Shown: positions 27,194 through 36,307, counted from the first letter of the stretch. The stretch: DNA of 64,000 bases from Microbacterium sp. SORGH_AS_0428 (GCF_031453615.1 NZ_JAVIZT010000001.1:3162001-3226000), one strand, 5' to 3'. Notes: generated by a model not told the origin, from the letters alone. Made by a program: numbers and translations.

Positions 27194-27571
27194 GTGGGCT
27201 CGCTTACCTCTCGAATCGCCGCCTGGGCGATCGCTCTCGTCGTGGGGGTCGTCTACGGCGCCGCCGGTTCCTTCGCGCATGCGGCGTTCATCGGACCGGT
27301 GCCGATCGGACTTCTGCTCGGGGTGACCGGTGCGGGTGCGTTGCTGATCGCCGTGCGCCTGCTGACGGGGGACAGATGGACGACCCTCGCGGCGGCGCTG
27401 GGCGTCATGGTCATCACGTACGTGTTCGCACAGCCGTCGACGGGCGGGTCGGTGTTGTTCACGGTGGAGCACGAGACGCTCGCGCTGGTCTGGATGGGTG
27501 CCGTCCCGCTGATCGCCGCCGTCGTGGTGGCGTGGCCGCGCGCGCCCCGACGGGCTGCCGAGGCGAACTAG
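27194..27571 (+). CDS. DUF6113-like small membrane protein
   Basis: 125 residues with four predicted membrane segments (about 8-28, 32-55, 63-82, 95-115) and a short basic C-terminus. I recognise it as the small membrane protein often found before the ferredoxin gene in Microbacteriaceae; the DUF6113 label is from memory. GTG 27194 is supported by the -10 box six bases upstream. No catalytic motif is visible and its function is unknown. Confidence 0.75.
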   Translation: MGSLTSRIAAWAIALVVGVVYGAAGSFAHAAFIGPVPIGLLLGVTGAGALLIAVRLLTGDRWTTLAAALGVMVITYVFAQPSTGGSVLFTVEHETLALVWMGAVPLIAAVVVAWPRAPRRAAEAN

Positions 27572-27574
27572 ACT
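27569..27574 (+). promoter_or_regulatory. -10 box, leaderless start of fdxA
   Basis: TAGACT overlaps the stop of the preceding gene and ends six bases before GTG 27581. No Shine-Dalgarno sequence precedes the GTG. Confidence 0.55.
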
Positions 27575-27580
27575 GAAGTC

Positions 27581-27901
27581 GTGACGTATGTGATCGCCCT
27601 TCCGTGCGTCGATGTCAAGGATCGTGCCTGCATCGACGAATGCCCCGTCGACTGCATCTATGAGGGCGATCGTTCGCTCTACATCCACCCCGATGAGTGC
27701 GTGGACTGCGGGGCATGCGAGCCTGCCTGCCCCGTCGAAGCGATCTACTACGAAGACGATCTGCCCGAAGAGTGGCAGGACTACTACAAGGCCAACGTCG
27801 AGTTCTTCGACGACATCGGCTCGCCCGGCGGCGCCGCCAAGGTCGGCGTGATCCACAAGGACCACCCCGTCATCGCCGAGTTGCCGCCGCAGGGCGAGTG
27901 A
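27581..27901 (+). CDS. fdxA: 7Fe-type ferredoxin
   Basis: 106 residues, an electron carrier with one 3Fe-4S and one 4Fe-4S cluster. The first motif, CVDVKDRACIDECPVDCIYE, has the spacing of an FdxA 3Fe site, and CVDCGACEPACP gives the 4Fe site. The acidic C-terminal extension is normal for the actinobacterial 7Fe group. It is followed 8 bases later by dapC, the same pairing as fdxC-dapC in M. tuberculosis. Confidence 0.96.
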   Translation: MTYVIALPCVDVKDRACIDECPVDCIYEGDRSLYIHPDECVDCGACEPACPVEAIYYEDDLPEEWQDYYKANVEFFDDIGSPGGAAKVGVIHKDHPVIAELPPQGE

Positions 27902-27909
27902 ACGCCTAG

Positions 27910-29022
27910 ATGAGCGTCGCCGACCTCGCCGACTACCCCTGGGACGCCGTCGCACCGTACGCCGAGACCGCGCGACGCCATCCCGACGGCATCGTCGATC
28001 TCTCGATCGGCTCTCCTGTCGATCGCACCCCGGCGGTGGTCGAAGCCGCCCTGGCGGCCGCGACCGACGCGCACGCCTATCCGCAGACGGTGGGCACGCC
28101 GCCGCTGCGCGAGGCGATCGTCGACTGGTATGCACGCCGACGCGGCGTCGCGGGTCTGACCCCCTCGCAGGTGCTGCCGACCGTCGGGTCGAAGGAACTG
28201 GTCGCCCTGCTTCCGTTGCTGCTCGGGCTCGGCCCGGACGACACCGTCGTGCATCCGGTCGCGGCGTATCCGACCTACGAGGTCGGCGCACGCCTGGTCG
28301 GTGCGACCGCGGTCGCCGAGGATGATCCGGCCGCGTGGCCGGCAGGGGCCAAGCTCATCTGGATCAACTCTCCCGGCAACCCGGACGGACGGGTGTGGAG
28401 CGTTCCCGAGCTGCGTCGGGCGCGCGAGCGGGCCGGGGAGCTCGGCGCCGTGCTGGTGTCGGACGAGTGCTACGCCGAGCTGGGATGGGAGGCGCCGTGG
28501 GCTGATGCCCCCGTGCCGTCGGTCCTGGATCCCGCCGTGGTCGCAGCCGATCCGTCCGGCGTGCTGTCGGTGTACTCGCTGAGCAAGCAGTCCAACCTCG
28601 CCGGGTACCGTGCCGCCTTCCTCGCGGGGGACCCCGCACTGGTCGCGCGGCTGCTGACGGCGCGGAAGCACCTCGGGCTCATGCTGCCGGCTCCCGTGCA
28701 GGCCGCGATGGTGGCCGCGCTGGGCGACGATGCGCACGTGGCCGTCCAGAAGGAGCGTTACGGCGCCCGACGGGCGGTGCTGAAGCCCGCCGTCGAGGCT
28801 GCGGGCTTCCGCATCGACCGCAGCGAAGCCGGGCTCTATCTCTGGGCGACGCGCGGCGAGGATGCGTGGGACAGCATGGCCGCCCTCGCCGAGCTCGGCA
28901 TCCTGGCCGGGCCCGGGCACTTCTACGGACCGCACCATCCGCAGCACGTCCGGCTGTCACTCACGGCGTCGGATGAACGGATCGCCGCGGCTGCGGCGCG
29001 CCTCAGCGCCGCGAGCTCGTAG
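27910..29022 (+). CDS. dapC: N-succinyldiaminopimelate aminotransferase
   Basis: 370-residue fold-type I PLP aminotransferase. Motifs: DLSIGSPVDRTP, HAYPQTVGTPPLREAIVDWY, INSPGNPDGRVW (substrate and PLP-phosphate contact), VLVSDECYAELGW and the PLP lysine in YSLSKQSNLAGYR. It converts N-succinyl-2-amino-6-oxopimelate to N-succinyl-LL-diaminopimelate for lysine and peptidoglycan. Assignment as DapC rather than another aminotransferase rests on family resemblance, the ferredoxin neighbour and dapD/dapE nearby. Confidence 0.9.
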   Translation: MSVADLADYPWDAVAPYAETARRHPDGIVDLSIGSPVDRTPAVVEAALAAATDAHAYPQTVGTPPLREAIVDWYARRRGVAGLTPSQVLPTVGSKELVALLPLLLGLGPDDTVVHPVAAYPTYEVGARLVGATAVAEDDPAAWPAGAKLIWINSPGNPDGRVWSVPELRRARERAGELGAVLVSDECYAELGWEAPWADAPVPSVLDPAVVAADPSGVLSVYSLSKQSNLAGYRAAFLAGDPALVARLLTARKHLGLMLPAPVQAAMVAALGDDAHVAVQKERYGARRAVLKPAVEAAGFRIDRSEAGLYLWATRGEDAWDSMAALAELGILAGPGHFYGPHHPQHVRLSLTASDERIAAAAARLSAASS

Positions 29023-29082
29023 CTTTCCTCCTACGGATCTCTCTTTCCTTTGGCGCCAGTCACCGTAGGCTCCTGCCGCGGC

Positions 29083-29088
29083 TAGGCT
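29083..29088 (+). promoter_or_regulatory. Candidate -10 box of gltA
   Basis: TAGGCT about 100 bases before GTG 29191; a second TAGGCT is at 29066-29071. Neither has a clear -35. The leader between holds AAGGAGG just before the start. Confidence 0.35.
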
Positions 29089-29190
29089 GTAATCGCAGGG
29101 GCGCGCCGACACGTAGCGTGCCCGGGCAGGTCGCCACCGGGCGACCGAGGATCCCCACCTTTCGCCGACGATCCATCGCAAGGAGGCGCC

Positions 29191-30489
29191 GTGACCGAAG
29201 CCGGCTCGCAGCAGAAGACCGCACGTCTGACCGTCGCAGAGCACACCGCGGAGCTGCCTGTGCTGACGGGTACCGACGGTGCACCCAGCATCGATGTGTC
29301 GTCGCTGACGCGTCAGACCGGGCACACGACCCTCGACTACGGGTTCGTGAACACCGCGGCGACGAAGTCCGCGGTCACCTTCATCGACGGCGATGAGGGC
29401 ATCCTCCGCTACCGCGGATACCCGATCGAACAGCTCGCGAAGAACTCGACCTACCTCGAGGTCGCCTGGCTGCTCATCTACGGCGAGCTGCCCAGCGCGA
29501 GCGAGCTCGAGGACTTCGACAACCGCATCCGGCGTCACACGCTGCTGCACGAGGATCTGAAGCGCTTCTTCTCGGCTCTGCCGCACACCGCGCATCCGAT
29601 GTCCGTGCTGTCTGCTGCCACGGCGGCGCTCTCGACCTATTACGAGAACCAGTCGGATCCTCACAACCCCGAGTTCGTCGAGCTCAACACGATCCGGATG
29701 CTCGCGAAGCTTCCTGTGATCGCGGCCTACGCGCACAAGAAGAGCGTCGGCCAGGCTTTCCTGTATCCCGACAACTCCCTGAGCTTCGTCGACAACTTCC
29801 TGAAGCTCAACTTCGGTGTGCTCAGCGAGCAGTACGAGATCAGCCCCGTGATGTCCCGCGCGCTCGAGCGCCTGCTGATCCTGCACGAGGACCACGAGCA
29901 GAACGCCTCGACGTCGACGGTGCGTCTGGTGGGCTCGACCGGGGCGAACATCTTCTCCTCGGTCTCGGCGGGCATCAACGCCCTCTCCGGACCGCTTCAC
30001 GGTGGTGCGAACGAGGCCGTGCTCGACATGCTGGGCCGCATCCGCGACTCCGGCGAGAGCGTGCAGCGTTTCGTCGAGCGGGTCAAGAACAAGGAAGACG
30101 GCGTGAAGCTCATGGGCTTCGGGCACCGCGTCTACAAGAACTACGACCCGCGCGCGAAGCTCGTCAAGGAGTCCGCCGACGAGGTGCTCGCCGAGCTCGG
30201 CGTCAGCGACCCGCTGCTGGATCTCGCGAAGGAGCTGGAGGAGATCGCCCTGCGCGACGACTACTTCATCTCGCGCCGGCTGTACCCGAACGTCGACTTC
30301 TACACCGGCGTCATCTACAAGGCCATGGGCTTCCCGACCCGCATGTTCACCGTGCTGTTCGCGATCGGCCGCCTGCCGGGGTGGCTCGCGCACTGGCGGG
30401 AGATGAACCAGGACCCGCAGACCAAGATCGGTCGCCCCCAGCAGCTGTACGTCGGCGCTCCCGAGCGCAACTACCCGGGCCTGGGCTGA
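29191..30489 (+). CDS. gltA: Citrate synthase
   Basis: 432 residues, type II (hexameric) citrate synthase. Catalytic residues are visible: the His in SGPLHGGANEAVL, the His in MGFGHRVYKNYDPRAK and the Asp in YPNVDFYTGVIYKAMG. The N-terminal strand region (ITFID-like, TFIDGDEGILRYRGYPIEQL) is typical. It makes citrate from oxaloacetate and acetyl-CoA in the TCA cycle. GTG 29191 has AAGGAGG 6 bases upstream. The next gene starts 2 bases after its stop. Confidence 0.97.
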   Translation: MTEAGSQQKTARLTVAEHTAELPVLTGTDGAPSIDVSSLTRQTGHTTLDYGFVNTAATKSAVTFIDGDEGILRYRGYPIEQLAKNSTYLEVAWLLIYGELPSASELEDFDNRIRRHTLLHEDLKRFFSALPHTAHPMSVLSAATAALSTYYENQSDPHNPEFVELNTIRMLAKLPVIAAYAHKKSVGQAFLYPDNSLSFVDNFLKLNFGVLSEQYEISPVMSRALERLLILHEDHEQNASTSTVRLVGSTGANIFSSVSAGINALSGPLHGGANEAVLDMLGRIRDSGESVQRFVERVKNKEDGVKLMGFGHRVYKNYDPRAKLVKESADEVLAELGVSDPLLDLAKELEEIALRDDYFISRRLYPNVDFYTGVIYKAMGFPTRMFTVLFAIGRLPGWLAHWREMNQDPQTKIGRPQQLYVGAPERNYPGLG

Positions 30490-30491
30490 CG

Positions 30492-31253
30492 ATGCCGCGG
30501 CTTCTCGTGCGGCCGCCGTCCTCGCGACTGGCCGAGGGGGAGCTCACGCACCTCGAACGGGTGCCGGTGGACCCCGCGCTCGCCCGCCGGCAGTGGGAGG
30601 CGTACGTCGACGTGTTCCGCGCCCGAGGATGGGAGATCGTCCAGGTCGACGAAGCGGACGAGCAGGCGGACGGGGTGTTCGTCGAGGATGCCGTGGTCGT
30701 CTTCGGCGAGCTGGCCGTCCTCTGCCGCGCCGGAGCCGACTCGCGCCGAGGCGAGCGGCCCACGATCGAAGCCGCGACCGAGCGGACCGGGCTCGCGAGG
30801 GCGGAGATCGTCGCCCCGGCGACCCTCGACGGCGGCGACGTGCTGAAGATCGGCCGTACCGTCTACGTGGGCCTGTCGGCACGCACGACCGAGGACGCCG
30901 TGGTCCAGCTGCGCGCACTGCTCGAACCGCGCGGGTGGGACGTCCGCGGTGTCCCCGTGACACGGGTGCTGCATCTGAAGTCGGCGGTGACCGCGCTTCC
31001 GGACGGCACCGTCATCGGTTACCCGCCGCTGGTGGACGATCCCGAGACGTTCCCCGCGTTCCTGCCGGTCCCCGAGGAGCACGGCACGGCCGTCGTGGTG
31101 CTCGACGAGAACACGGTGCTCATGTCGGCGGACGCGCCGGCATCCGCAGCTCTCTTCCGGGAGAGGGGCCTCGAGGTGATCACGACCCCGGTGACCGAGT
31201 TCGAGAAGCTCGAGGGCTGCGTCACCTGTCTGTCGGTGCGGCTGCGCGACTGA
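30492..31253 (+). CDS. DDAH-like amidinotransferase-superfamily hydrolase
   Basis: 253 residues with the five-bladed propeller fold of dimethylarginine dimethylaminohydrolase. Visible are the ARG-type acidic site VFVEDAVVV, TLDGGDVLKIGRTVYVGLS, the catalytic His in RVLHLKSAV, VVLDENTVLMS and the C-terminal nucleophile Cys246 in EGCVTCLSVRL. It would hydrolyse methylated arginine or a related guanidino compound to citrulline. ATG 30492 follows the gltA stop by 2 bases, so the two are co-transcribed. Exact substrate is unknown. Confidence 0.85.
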   Translation: MPRLLVRPPSSRLAEGELTHLERVPVDPALARRQWEAYVDVFRARGWEIVQVDEADEQADGVFVEDAVVVFGELAVLCRAGADSRRGERPTIEAATERTGLARAEIVAPATLDGGDVLKIGRTVYVGLSARTTEDAVVQLRALLEPRGWDVRGVPVTRVLHLKSAVTALPDGTVIGYPPLVDDPETFPAFLPVPEEHGTAVVVLDENTVLMSADAPASAALFRERGLEVITTPVTEFEKLEGCVTCLSVRLRD

Positions 31254-31258
31254 CGCCG

Positions 31259-32059
31259 TCAGCGCTCCAGCGTGGCGGCATAGTCGGGGACCATCCCCTC
31301 CAGGCTCCGCGGCGGACGCTCGTACCCTCGTGAGGCGGGTCGTTCCGGGATCTCCACGGTCTCGTGGGGGAGAGGCTGCCAGGGGATCCGCTCGAGCAGG
31401 TGGTGGATCATGTTGATCCGCCCGCGGCGCTTGTCCTCGTTGTCGACCTCGTACCAGGGCGCCTCGGGAATGTCGGTGTGCACGAGCATCGCGTCCTTCG
31501 CCCGGGAGTAGTCCTCCCACTTGGTGATGGACAGCACGTCGTTCGGGCTCAGCTTCCAGCGCCTCATCGGGTCGGCCGCCCGCGAGCGGAAACGCGCCTC
31601 CTGCTCGACGTCGGACACGCTGAACCAGTACTTGAGCAGCAGGATGCCGTCTTCGACCAGCATCCGCTCGAACAGCGGCGCCTGGCGCAGGAACCTCTGG
31701 TACTCCGCATCGGTGCAGTACCCCATGACCCGTTCGACGCCGGCCCGGTTGTACCAGGATCGGTCCATCAGCACGATCTCGCCTGCCGCAGGCAGATGCG
31801 GGACGTAGCGCTGGAAGTACCACTGCGACTTCTCGCGATCCGTCGGCGTCGGCAGCGCCACGATGCGGCTGACGCGGGGATTCAGATACTCCGAGACCCG
31901 CTTGATCGTCGAACCCTTGCCCGCAGCGTCGCGGCCCTCGAAGATCACCACGACGCGCGCGCCGGTCGCCTGCACCCATGCCTGCATGTCGACGAGCTGG
32001 GCCTGCAGACGCGCGAGCTCGCGCTCGTAGAGCTTCTTCGGCAGCCGCGCGGTGCTCAT
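31259..32059 (-). CDS. ppk2: Polyphosphate kinase 2 family protein
   Basis: 266 residues with the PPK2 core: Walker A-like [15 protein letters not shown], the lid [17 protein letters not shown] and Walker B-like [16 protein letters not shown]. These enzymes transfer phosphate between polyphosphate and nucleotides. A single PPK2 domain of this length fits the class I type, usually NDP-phosphorylating; nucleotide preference cannot be told from sequence. ATG 32059 overlaps the dapD stop by 4 bases, so it is cotranscribed with dapD. It converges on the DDAH gene. Confidence 0.93.
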   Translation of the reverse strand: MSTARLPKKLYERELARLQAQLVDMQAWVQATGARVVVIFEGRDAAGKGSTIKRVSEYLNPRVSRIVALPTPTDREKSQWYFQRYVPHLPAAGEIVLMDRSWYNRAGVERVMGYCTDAEYQRFLRQAPLFERMLVEDGILLLKYWFSVSDVEQEARFRSRAADPMRRWKLSPNDVLSITKWEDYSRAKDAMLVHTDIPEAPWYEVDNEDKRRGRINMIHHLLERIPWQPLPHETVEIPERPASRGYERPPRSLEGMVPDYAATLER

Positions 32060-32994
32060 GCGTGCAGCGCCTCGTTGAGGGTGACTCCCACGCCCGCGCG
32101 TCGGACGGCTTCGATCGCTCCCGTCAGCGAGTTCCTGCGGAAGAGGATGCCATCGCGTCCTGAGAGCTCCGCCCCCTTCACGACCGGGCGGGAGCCGTCG
32201 GCGCTCGGCTGCTCATCGGCGAGCACGATCTTGGAGCCGGCGGTGACGTACAGGCCGGCTTCCACGACGCAGTCGTCGCCGAGCGAGATGCCGATGCCCG
32301 CGTTCGCGCCCAGGAGCGTGCGCGATCCGATCGAGACCCGGTGGGTGCCGCCGCCCGAGAGGGTTCCCATGATCGAGGCGCCGCCGCCGATGTCGCTGCC
32401 GTCACCGACCACGACGCCCTGGGAGATGCGCCCTTCGACCATCGAGGCGCCCAGGGTGCCGGCGTTGAAGTTGACGAATCCTTCGTGCATCACCGTGGTG
32501 CCGGGGGAGAGGTAGGCGCCCAGGCGCACGCGCGACGCGTCGGCGATGCGCACCCCGGGCGGGGTCACGTAGTCGAGCAGCCGCGGGAACTTGTCGAGGC
32601 TGTGCACCTGGATGCCGGCGCGGGTCAGCGCCGGACGCAGGCGCTCCGCATCGGCGGGGTGCATCGGTCCCGCGGTCGTCCACGCGACGATCGGCAGGTG
32701 GCCGAAGACGCCCTCCAGGTTGATCTCGTTCGGAGCGACGACCCGGTGGGACAGGGCGTGCAGACGCAGGTAGGCGTCGACCGTGGATGCGGGAGGCGCA
32801 TCCACGTCGATCGTCAGCTCGACGGGAGCGAGGGTGACGCGGCGGCGGGCGTCTGCGCCGGCGAACTCCGCGAGGTCGGCGCTCGAGCCGGACGGCGCCT
32901 GGGCCGCGACCGTCGGGAACCACGCGTCGAGGACGGTGCCGTCCTCGCTCGTCGTCGACAGACCCGTGCCCCATACCGCGCGCTTCATGCTCAT
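32056..32994 (-). CDS. dapD: Tetrahydrodipicolinate N-succinyltransferase (actinobacterial type)
   Basis: 312 residues. It transfers succinyl from succinyl-CoA to tetrahydrodipicolinate in the diaminopimelate/lysine pathway. The left-handed beta-helix hexapeptide region is visible from about residue 160 ([60 protein letters not shown]). The N-terminal domain is the M. tuberculosis-like form rather than the shorter E. coli form. ATG 32994 fits the -10 box six bases upstream; an internal ATG at 32988 is less likely. Divergent from dapE. Confidence 0.95.
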   Translation of the reverse strand: MSMKRAVWGTGLSTTSEDGTVLDAWFPTVAAQAPSGSSADLAEFAGADARRRVTLAPVELTIDVDAPPASTVDAYLRLHALSHRVVAPNEINLEGVFGHLPIVAWTTAGPMHPADAERLRPALTRAGIQVHSLDKFPRLLDYVTPPGVRIADASRVRLGAYLSPGTTVMHEGFVNFNAGTLGASMVEGRISQGVVVGDGSDIGGGASIMGTLSGGGTHRVSIGSRTLLGANAGIGISLGDDCVVEAGLYVTAGSKIVLADEQPSADGSRPVVKGAELSGRDGILFRRNSLTGAIEAVRRAGVGVTLNEALHA

Positions 32995-33000
32995 CCCCTC

Positions 33001-33006
33001 AGGTTA
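33001..33006 (-). promoter_or_regulatory. -10 box, leaderless start of dapD
   Basis: On the minus strand TAACCT ends six bases before ATG 32994. It lies where the -35 of the opposing dapE promoter would be. Confidence 0.55.
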
Positions 33007-33025
33007 TCGGCCCGGGGCGCCTCGA

Positions 33026-33031
33026 TAGACT
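33026..33031 (+). promoter_or_regulatory. -10 box, leaderless start of dapE
   Basis: TAGACT ends six bases before ATG 33038; no Shine-Dalgarno sequence. It lies where the -35 of the opposing dapD promoter would be. Confidence 0.55.
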
Positions 33032-33037
33032 GACACC

Positions 33038-34111
33038 ATGCCCGTGCTGGATCTGTCCGCGTCCGCCGTCGAGCTCACGCAGGCGATCTGCGACATCCCG
33101 AGCGTCTCCGGCGATGAGGCGACGCTGGCGGATGCCATCGCCGCCGCCCTCGCGCCCCTGTCGCACCTCGACGTCTTCCGTGACGGCGACACCATCATCG
33201 CCCGCACCCGCCTCGGCCGGCCGCAGCGCGTCGCGATCGCCGGGCACATCGATACGGTTCCCCTCAACGACAACCTCCCGACCCGCCTGATCGACGACGA
33301 GGGGGAACCGAGCTTGTGGGGACGAGGCACGGTCGACATGAAGGCGGGTGTCGCGGTGCAGCTGAAGCTCGCCGCGGAGCTCACCGACCCCCGCGTCGAC
33401 ATCACCTGGATGTGGTACGACCACGAGGAGGTGGAGGCATCCCTCAACGGGCTCGGCCGCGTGGCCCGCCTTCGCCCCGACCTCTTCGAGGCGGACTTCG
33501 CGATTCTCGGCGAGCCCTCTGACGGCCAGGTCGAGGGGGGCTGCAACGGGACGCTGCGCGTCGTGGCGCGCACGCACGGTGTCCGAGCCCACAGCGCACG
33601 CGCCTGGGTGGGGGAGAACGCGATCCACGCCGCGGCTCCGATCCTCGCCCGCCTCGCCGCGTACGAGCCGGCGACGATCGACGTCGAGGGACTCGCCTAC
33701 CGCGAGGGCCTCAACGCCGTGCGCGTGACCGGTGGCGTGGCAGGCAACGTCATCCCCGATCTCTGCGAGGTCGAGATCAACTACCGCTTCGCGCCGAGCA
33801 GGTCGGTGGCCGAGGCGGAGGCGCATGTGCGTGAAGTGCTGGCGGGCTTCGAGGTCGAGCTGACGGACGCGTCCGCGGGTGCCCGTCCGGGTCTGGACGC
33901 TCCGCTCGCTCAGGAGTTCGTGCGCGCGGTCGGCGCCCGGCCGCATCCGAAGTACGGCTGGACGGATGTGGCACGATTCTCGGCACTGGGAGTCCCCGCG
34001 GTGAACTACGGCCCGGGGAACCCGAGCCTGGCCCACCACGACCAGGAGCGTGTGCCGATCTCGCAGATCGAGGATGTCGAGCGCGGACTGCGCACGTGGC
34101 TGAGCACCTGA
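33038..34111 (+). CDS. dapE: Succinyl-diaminopimelate desuccinylase
   Basis: 357-residue M20 metallopeptidase. Metal ligands are in IAGHIDTVP (His, Asp), GRGTVDMKAG (bridging Asp), the DHEEVEA glutamates and AILGEPSD; the dimerisation domain follows (GCNGTLRVVARTHGVRAHSA). It releases LL-diaminopimelate and succinate. Divergent from dapD, so the two ends of the succinylase branch are transcribed from a common 43-base gap. The next gene overlaps its last 16 bases. Confidence 0.95.
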   Translation: MPVLDLSASAVELTQAICDIPSVSGDEATLADAIAAALAPLSHLDVFRDGDTIIARTRLGRPQRVAIAGHIDTVPLNDNLPTRLIDDEGEPSLWGRGTVDMKAGVAVQLKLAAELTDPRVDITWMWYDHEEVEASLNGLGRVARLRPDLFEADFAILGEPSDGQVEGGCNGTLRVVARTHGVRAHSARAWVGENAIHAAAPILARLAAYEPATIDVEGLAYREGLNAVRVTGGVAGNVIPDLCEVEINYRFAPSRSVAEAEAHVREVLAGFEVELTDASAGARPGLDAPLAQEFVRAVGARPHPKYGWTDVARFSALGVPAVNYGPGNPSLAHHDQERVPISQIEDVERGLRTWLST

Positions 34112-35301
34112 CTCGCGTCGGCCGCTGGCCCGTCGCCGCTCGGATCGGGCTGATCTACGTCGCCGCCCGTCTGGTGACGCTCGGCTTCTTCGCCCTCGCA
34201 TCGGCGCTGTCGACCCCGGCATCGCGATTCGGCGCGGATCCCGGCATCGGCAAGCTGCTGATGGGCTGGGACGCGCAGTGGTACTGGGTGGTCGCCGCCA
34301 ACGGGTACCCCTCGCCCCTGCCGGTGACCGAGGCGGGACAGGTGGCTGAGAACGCCTGGGCCTTCCTTCCGCTGTATCCGTGGTTGTCGCAGGGAGTGGG
34401 ACTCTTCGTGGGCGGGTGGACCGTGGCGGGTCCTCTCGTCGCGCTGATCGCCGGGTACTTCGCCGCGCTCGCGTTCTATCGCCTGATGCGTCAGCGCCTG
34501 GACCGCTCGACGTCGACCTGGGCGGTCGTCTTCTTCGTGGCAGGTCCGCTGGCGGCGCTCTTCCAGATCGCGTACGCGGAATCGCTGTTCCTGCTCTGGC
34601 TGATGCTGGCGCTGGACGCTCTGCTCCGGCGCCGCTACGTGTGGTTGTACCTGCTCATCCCGCTCATGGGCTTCACGCGCCCCGGTATCCTCGCCTTCGC
34701 TCTCACGCTCGGGCTCGTGGGCGTCTGGCGGTGGCTGCGCAGGCGCGTGGATCCTCTGCCGGCGCGGGAGATCGTGCACCTGGTCGCCCTCGCCGCCCTG
34801 GCGACGGTGGTCGGCTTCTCGTGGCAGGTGATCGCGGCCGTCGCAACGGGCGATCCCGGCGCCTATCTGATGACGGAGCTCGCCTGGCGGCGCAACTGGA
34901 TCCCGGATGCGGCCGCGCACTTCTTCCCGTTCGACGGGTTCTTCGCCGGCACCGCCTTCTGGGCGCGGCTGTGGGGCTGGCCGCTGTGGCTCGGGTTCGC
35001 GCTGCTGGCCGCGGTCGTGCTGGTGCTGGCCGCCGTCCTGCTGTTCGCGCCGGGGGTGCGCCGGCTCGGGATGGAGGTGCGGTTGTGGTCGGCGAGCTAC
35101 CTGCTCTACCTGCTCGCCGTCTTCTTCCCGCAGTCGAGCACGTTCCGTCTGCTCGTCCCGCTCTCGCCCCTCTGGGGCGCCGTCGCGGTCGGACGTCATC
35201 CGATCTGGCGCATCGGCGTCCTGGTCGCAGGTCTGGCAGGACAGTGGTGGTGGGTCTACAACATGTACGCGCTCGGGAACACGCTCTGGCAGATCCCCTG
35301 A
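34096..35301 (+). CDS. PIG-V-like membrane mannosyltransferase (GT-C)
   Basis: 401 residues with about nine to ten membrane helices. The first outside loop has GWDAQWYWVVAANGYP, matching the WDxxWY...GYP motif of PIG-V-like GT-C mannosyltransferases, which use a polyprenyl-phosphate sugar donor. GTG 34096 lies inside the end of dapE (16-base overlap), so translation is coupled. The acceptor is unknown; glycolipid or protein mannosylation are options. The link to dapE seems to be only of position. Confidence 0.82.
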   Translation: MAEHLTRVGRWPVAARIGLIYVAARLVTLGFFALASALSTPASRFGADPGIGKLLMGWDAQWYWVVAANGYPSPLPVTEAGQVAENAWAFLPLYPWLSQGVGLFVGGWTVAGPLVALIAGYFAALAFYRLMRQRLDRSTSTWAVVFFVAGPLAALFQIAYAESLFLLWLMLALDALLRRRYVWLYLLIPLMGFTRPGILAFALTLGLVGVWRWLRRRVDPLPAREIVHLVALAALATVVGFSWQVIAAVATGDPGAYLMTELAWRRNWIPDAAAHFFPFDGFFAGTAFWARLWGWPLWLGFALLAAVVLVLAAVLLFAPGVRRLGMEVRLWSASYLLYLLAVFFPQSSTFRLLVPLSPLWGAVAVGRHPIWRIGVLVAGLAGQWWWVYNMYALGNTLWQIP

Positions 35302-35332
35302 GGACAAGCGTCGGGCGCGCTCTCACGCACGA

Positions 35333-35338
35333 TAAACT
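35333..35338 (+). promoter_or_regulatory. -10 box of the DUF3117 gene
   Basis: TAAACT about 31 bases before ATG 35370. The short leader holds GAAGAGGAG as ribosome binding site. No clear -35. Confidence 0.45.
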
Positions 35339-35369
35339 GGGAACTCACCATTGACGAAGAGGAGCCACG

Positions 35370-35540
35370 ATGGCAGCCATGAAGCCGAGAACCGGAGACG
35401 GGCCGATGGAGGCTGTGAAGGAGGGGCGCCTGATCATCGTTCGTGTTCCGCTCGAGGGCGGCGGGCGTCTTGTGGTGTCGGTCAACGACGCCGAGGCCAA
35501 GGAATTGCACGACGTGCTCGCGGGGGTCGTCGGCGCCTGA
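35370..35540 (+). CDS. DUF3117 small conserved protein
   Basis: A 56-residue protein, easily missed because of its size. It reads MAAMKPRTGDGPMEAVKEGR at the N-terminus and ends in ELHDVLAGVVGA, the pattern of the DUF3117 family found throughout actinobacteria (Rv1211 in M. tuberculosis). A good Shine-Dalgarno (GAAGAGGAG) lies 6 bases upstream and a strong hairpin follows the stop. It stands alone with its own promoter. Function unknown. Confidence 0.93.
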   Translation: MAAMKPRTGDGPMEAVKEGRLIIVRVPLEGGGRLVVSVNDAEAKELHDVLAGVVGA

Positions 35541-35559
35541 GCTGTTCACTTCCTGCTTC

Positions 35560-35591
35560 ACTGCGGCCGGTCCTTCGGGACCGGCCGCAGT
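35560..35591. terminator. Bidirectional hairpin terminator
   Basis: A perfect 14-bp stem ACTGCGGCCGGTCC / GGACCGGCCGCAGT with a TTCG tetraloop. It sits between the DUF3117 stop and the stop of the convergent O-methyltransferase gene. There is no T-run on either strand. Confidence 0.85.
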
Positions 35592-35597
35592 GGCGTG

Positions 35598-36236
35598 TCA
35601 GTGGTTCTCGTCGATCGTCGTGAGCTGGAGGAGACCTTCGCCGACGATCGACAGCGCGCCGATGACCGCGGGGGAGGACTGCGTCTCCTGGATGAGTGAC
35701 CGGTAGGCGGTCGTCACGGGATCGCGGCGCACCGGATCGGCGACGGCGCCGCCGGCGAGGATGCGGGGCACGAGCACGAGCCCGCCCGGACGCACCAGCC
35801 GCAGGCCGTGCTCCACGTACTCGATCACGCCGTCGGCATCCGCGTCGACGAGCACGATGTCGTAGGAGGCCTCGTTCATGCGCGGCAGGACGTCGGAGGC
35901 ACGACCGGTGATGAATCTGGCGCGAGCCGGTGCGATACGCGCGTCCGCGAATGCACGACGGGCGGCCTGGAGGTGCTCGGGCTCCTTGTCGATGGTCGTG
36001 AGGATCGCCCGCGGCGCCCCGTGCATGAGCCACAGCCCCGACACGCCCGCACCCGTTCCGATCTCGACGATGTTCAGGGCGCGCGAGACCTGGGCGAGCA
36101 GCGCGAGCTGCGCACCGATGGGCGGGCTCACCGGATCTGCGCCCAGTTCGAGGGCGTGCGTGCGTGCGCGGGCGATCGCGTCGGGTTCGACGGTCGCCTC
36201 GCGAGCGAAGCGGTCGCTCGCGTCGTGTCCGGCCAT
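35598..36236 (-). CDS. O-methyltransferase (class I SAM-dependent, Rv1220c-like)
   Basis: 212 residues. SAM-binding motifs: VEIGTGAGVSGLWLMHG (motif I), TTIDKEPEHLQAARRAF (motif II) and DIVLVDADADGVIEYVEHGL (motif IV/V). It fits the catechol-OMT-like bacterial family and the position of Rv1220c next to the tat/mrp block. ATG 36236 has GGAGGAAC upstream. Substrate unknown. Cytosolic. Confidence 0.9.
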   Translation of the reverse strand: MAGHDASDRFAREATVEPDAIARARTHALELGADPVSPPIGAQLALLAQVSRALNIVEIGTGAGVSGLWLMHGAPRAILTTIDKEPEHLQAARRAFADARIAPARARFITGRASDVLPRMNEASYDIVLVDADADGVIEYVEHGLRLVRPGGLVLVPRILAGGAVADPVRRDPVTTAYRSLIQETQSSPAVIGALSIVGEGLLQLTTIDENH

Positions 36237-36295
36237 GGTGTTCCTCCTCCGCAAGCCTACGGTCGTCGATGGGCGGCGGCGGTCAGGCGCGGCGG

Positions 36296-36301
36296 TAATC
36301 T
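36296..36301 (+). promoter_or_regulatory. -10 box, leaderless start of tatB
   Basis: TAATCT ends six bases before ATG 36308. GAAGG lies in the same six bases, too close to the ATG to be a normal Shine-Dalgarno. Confidence 0.5.
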
Positions 36302-36307
36302 GAAGGC

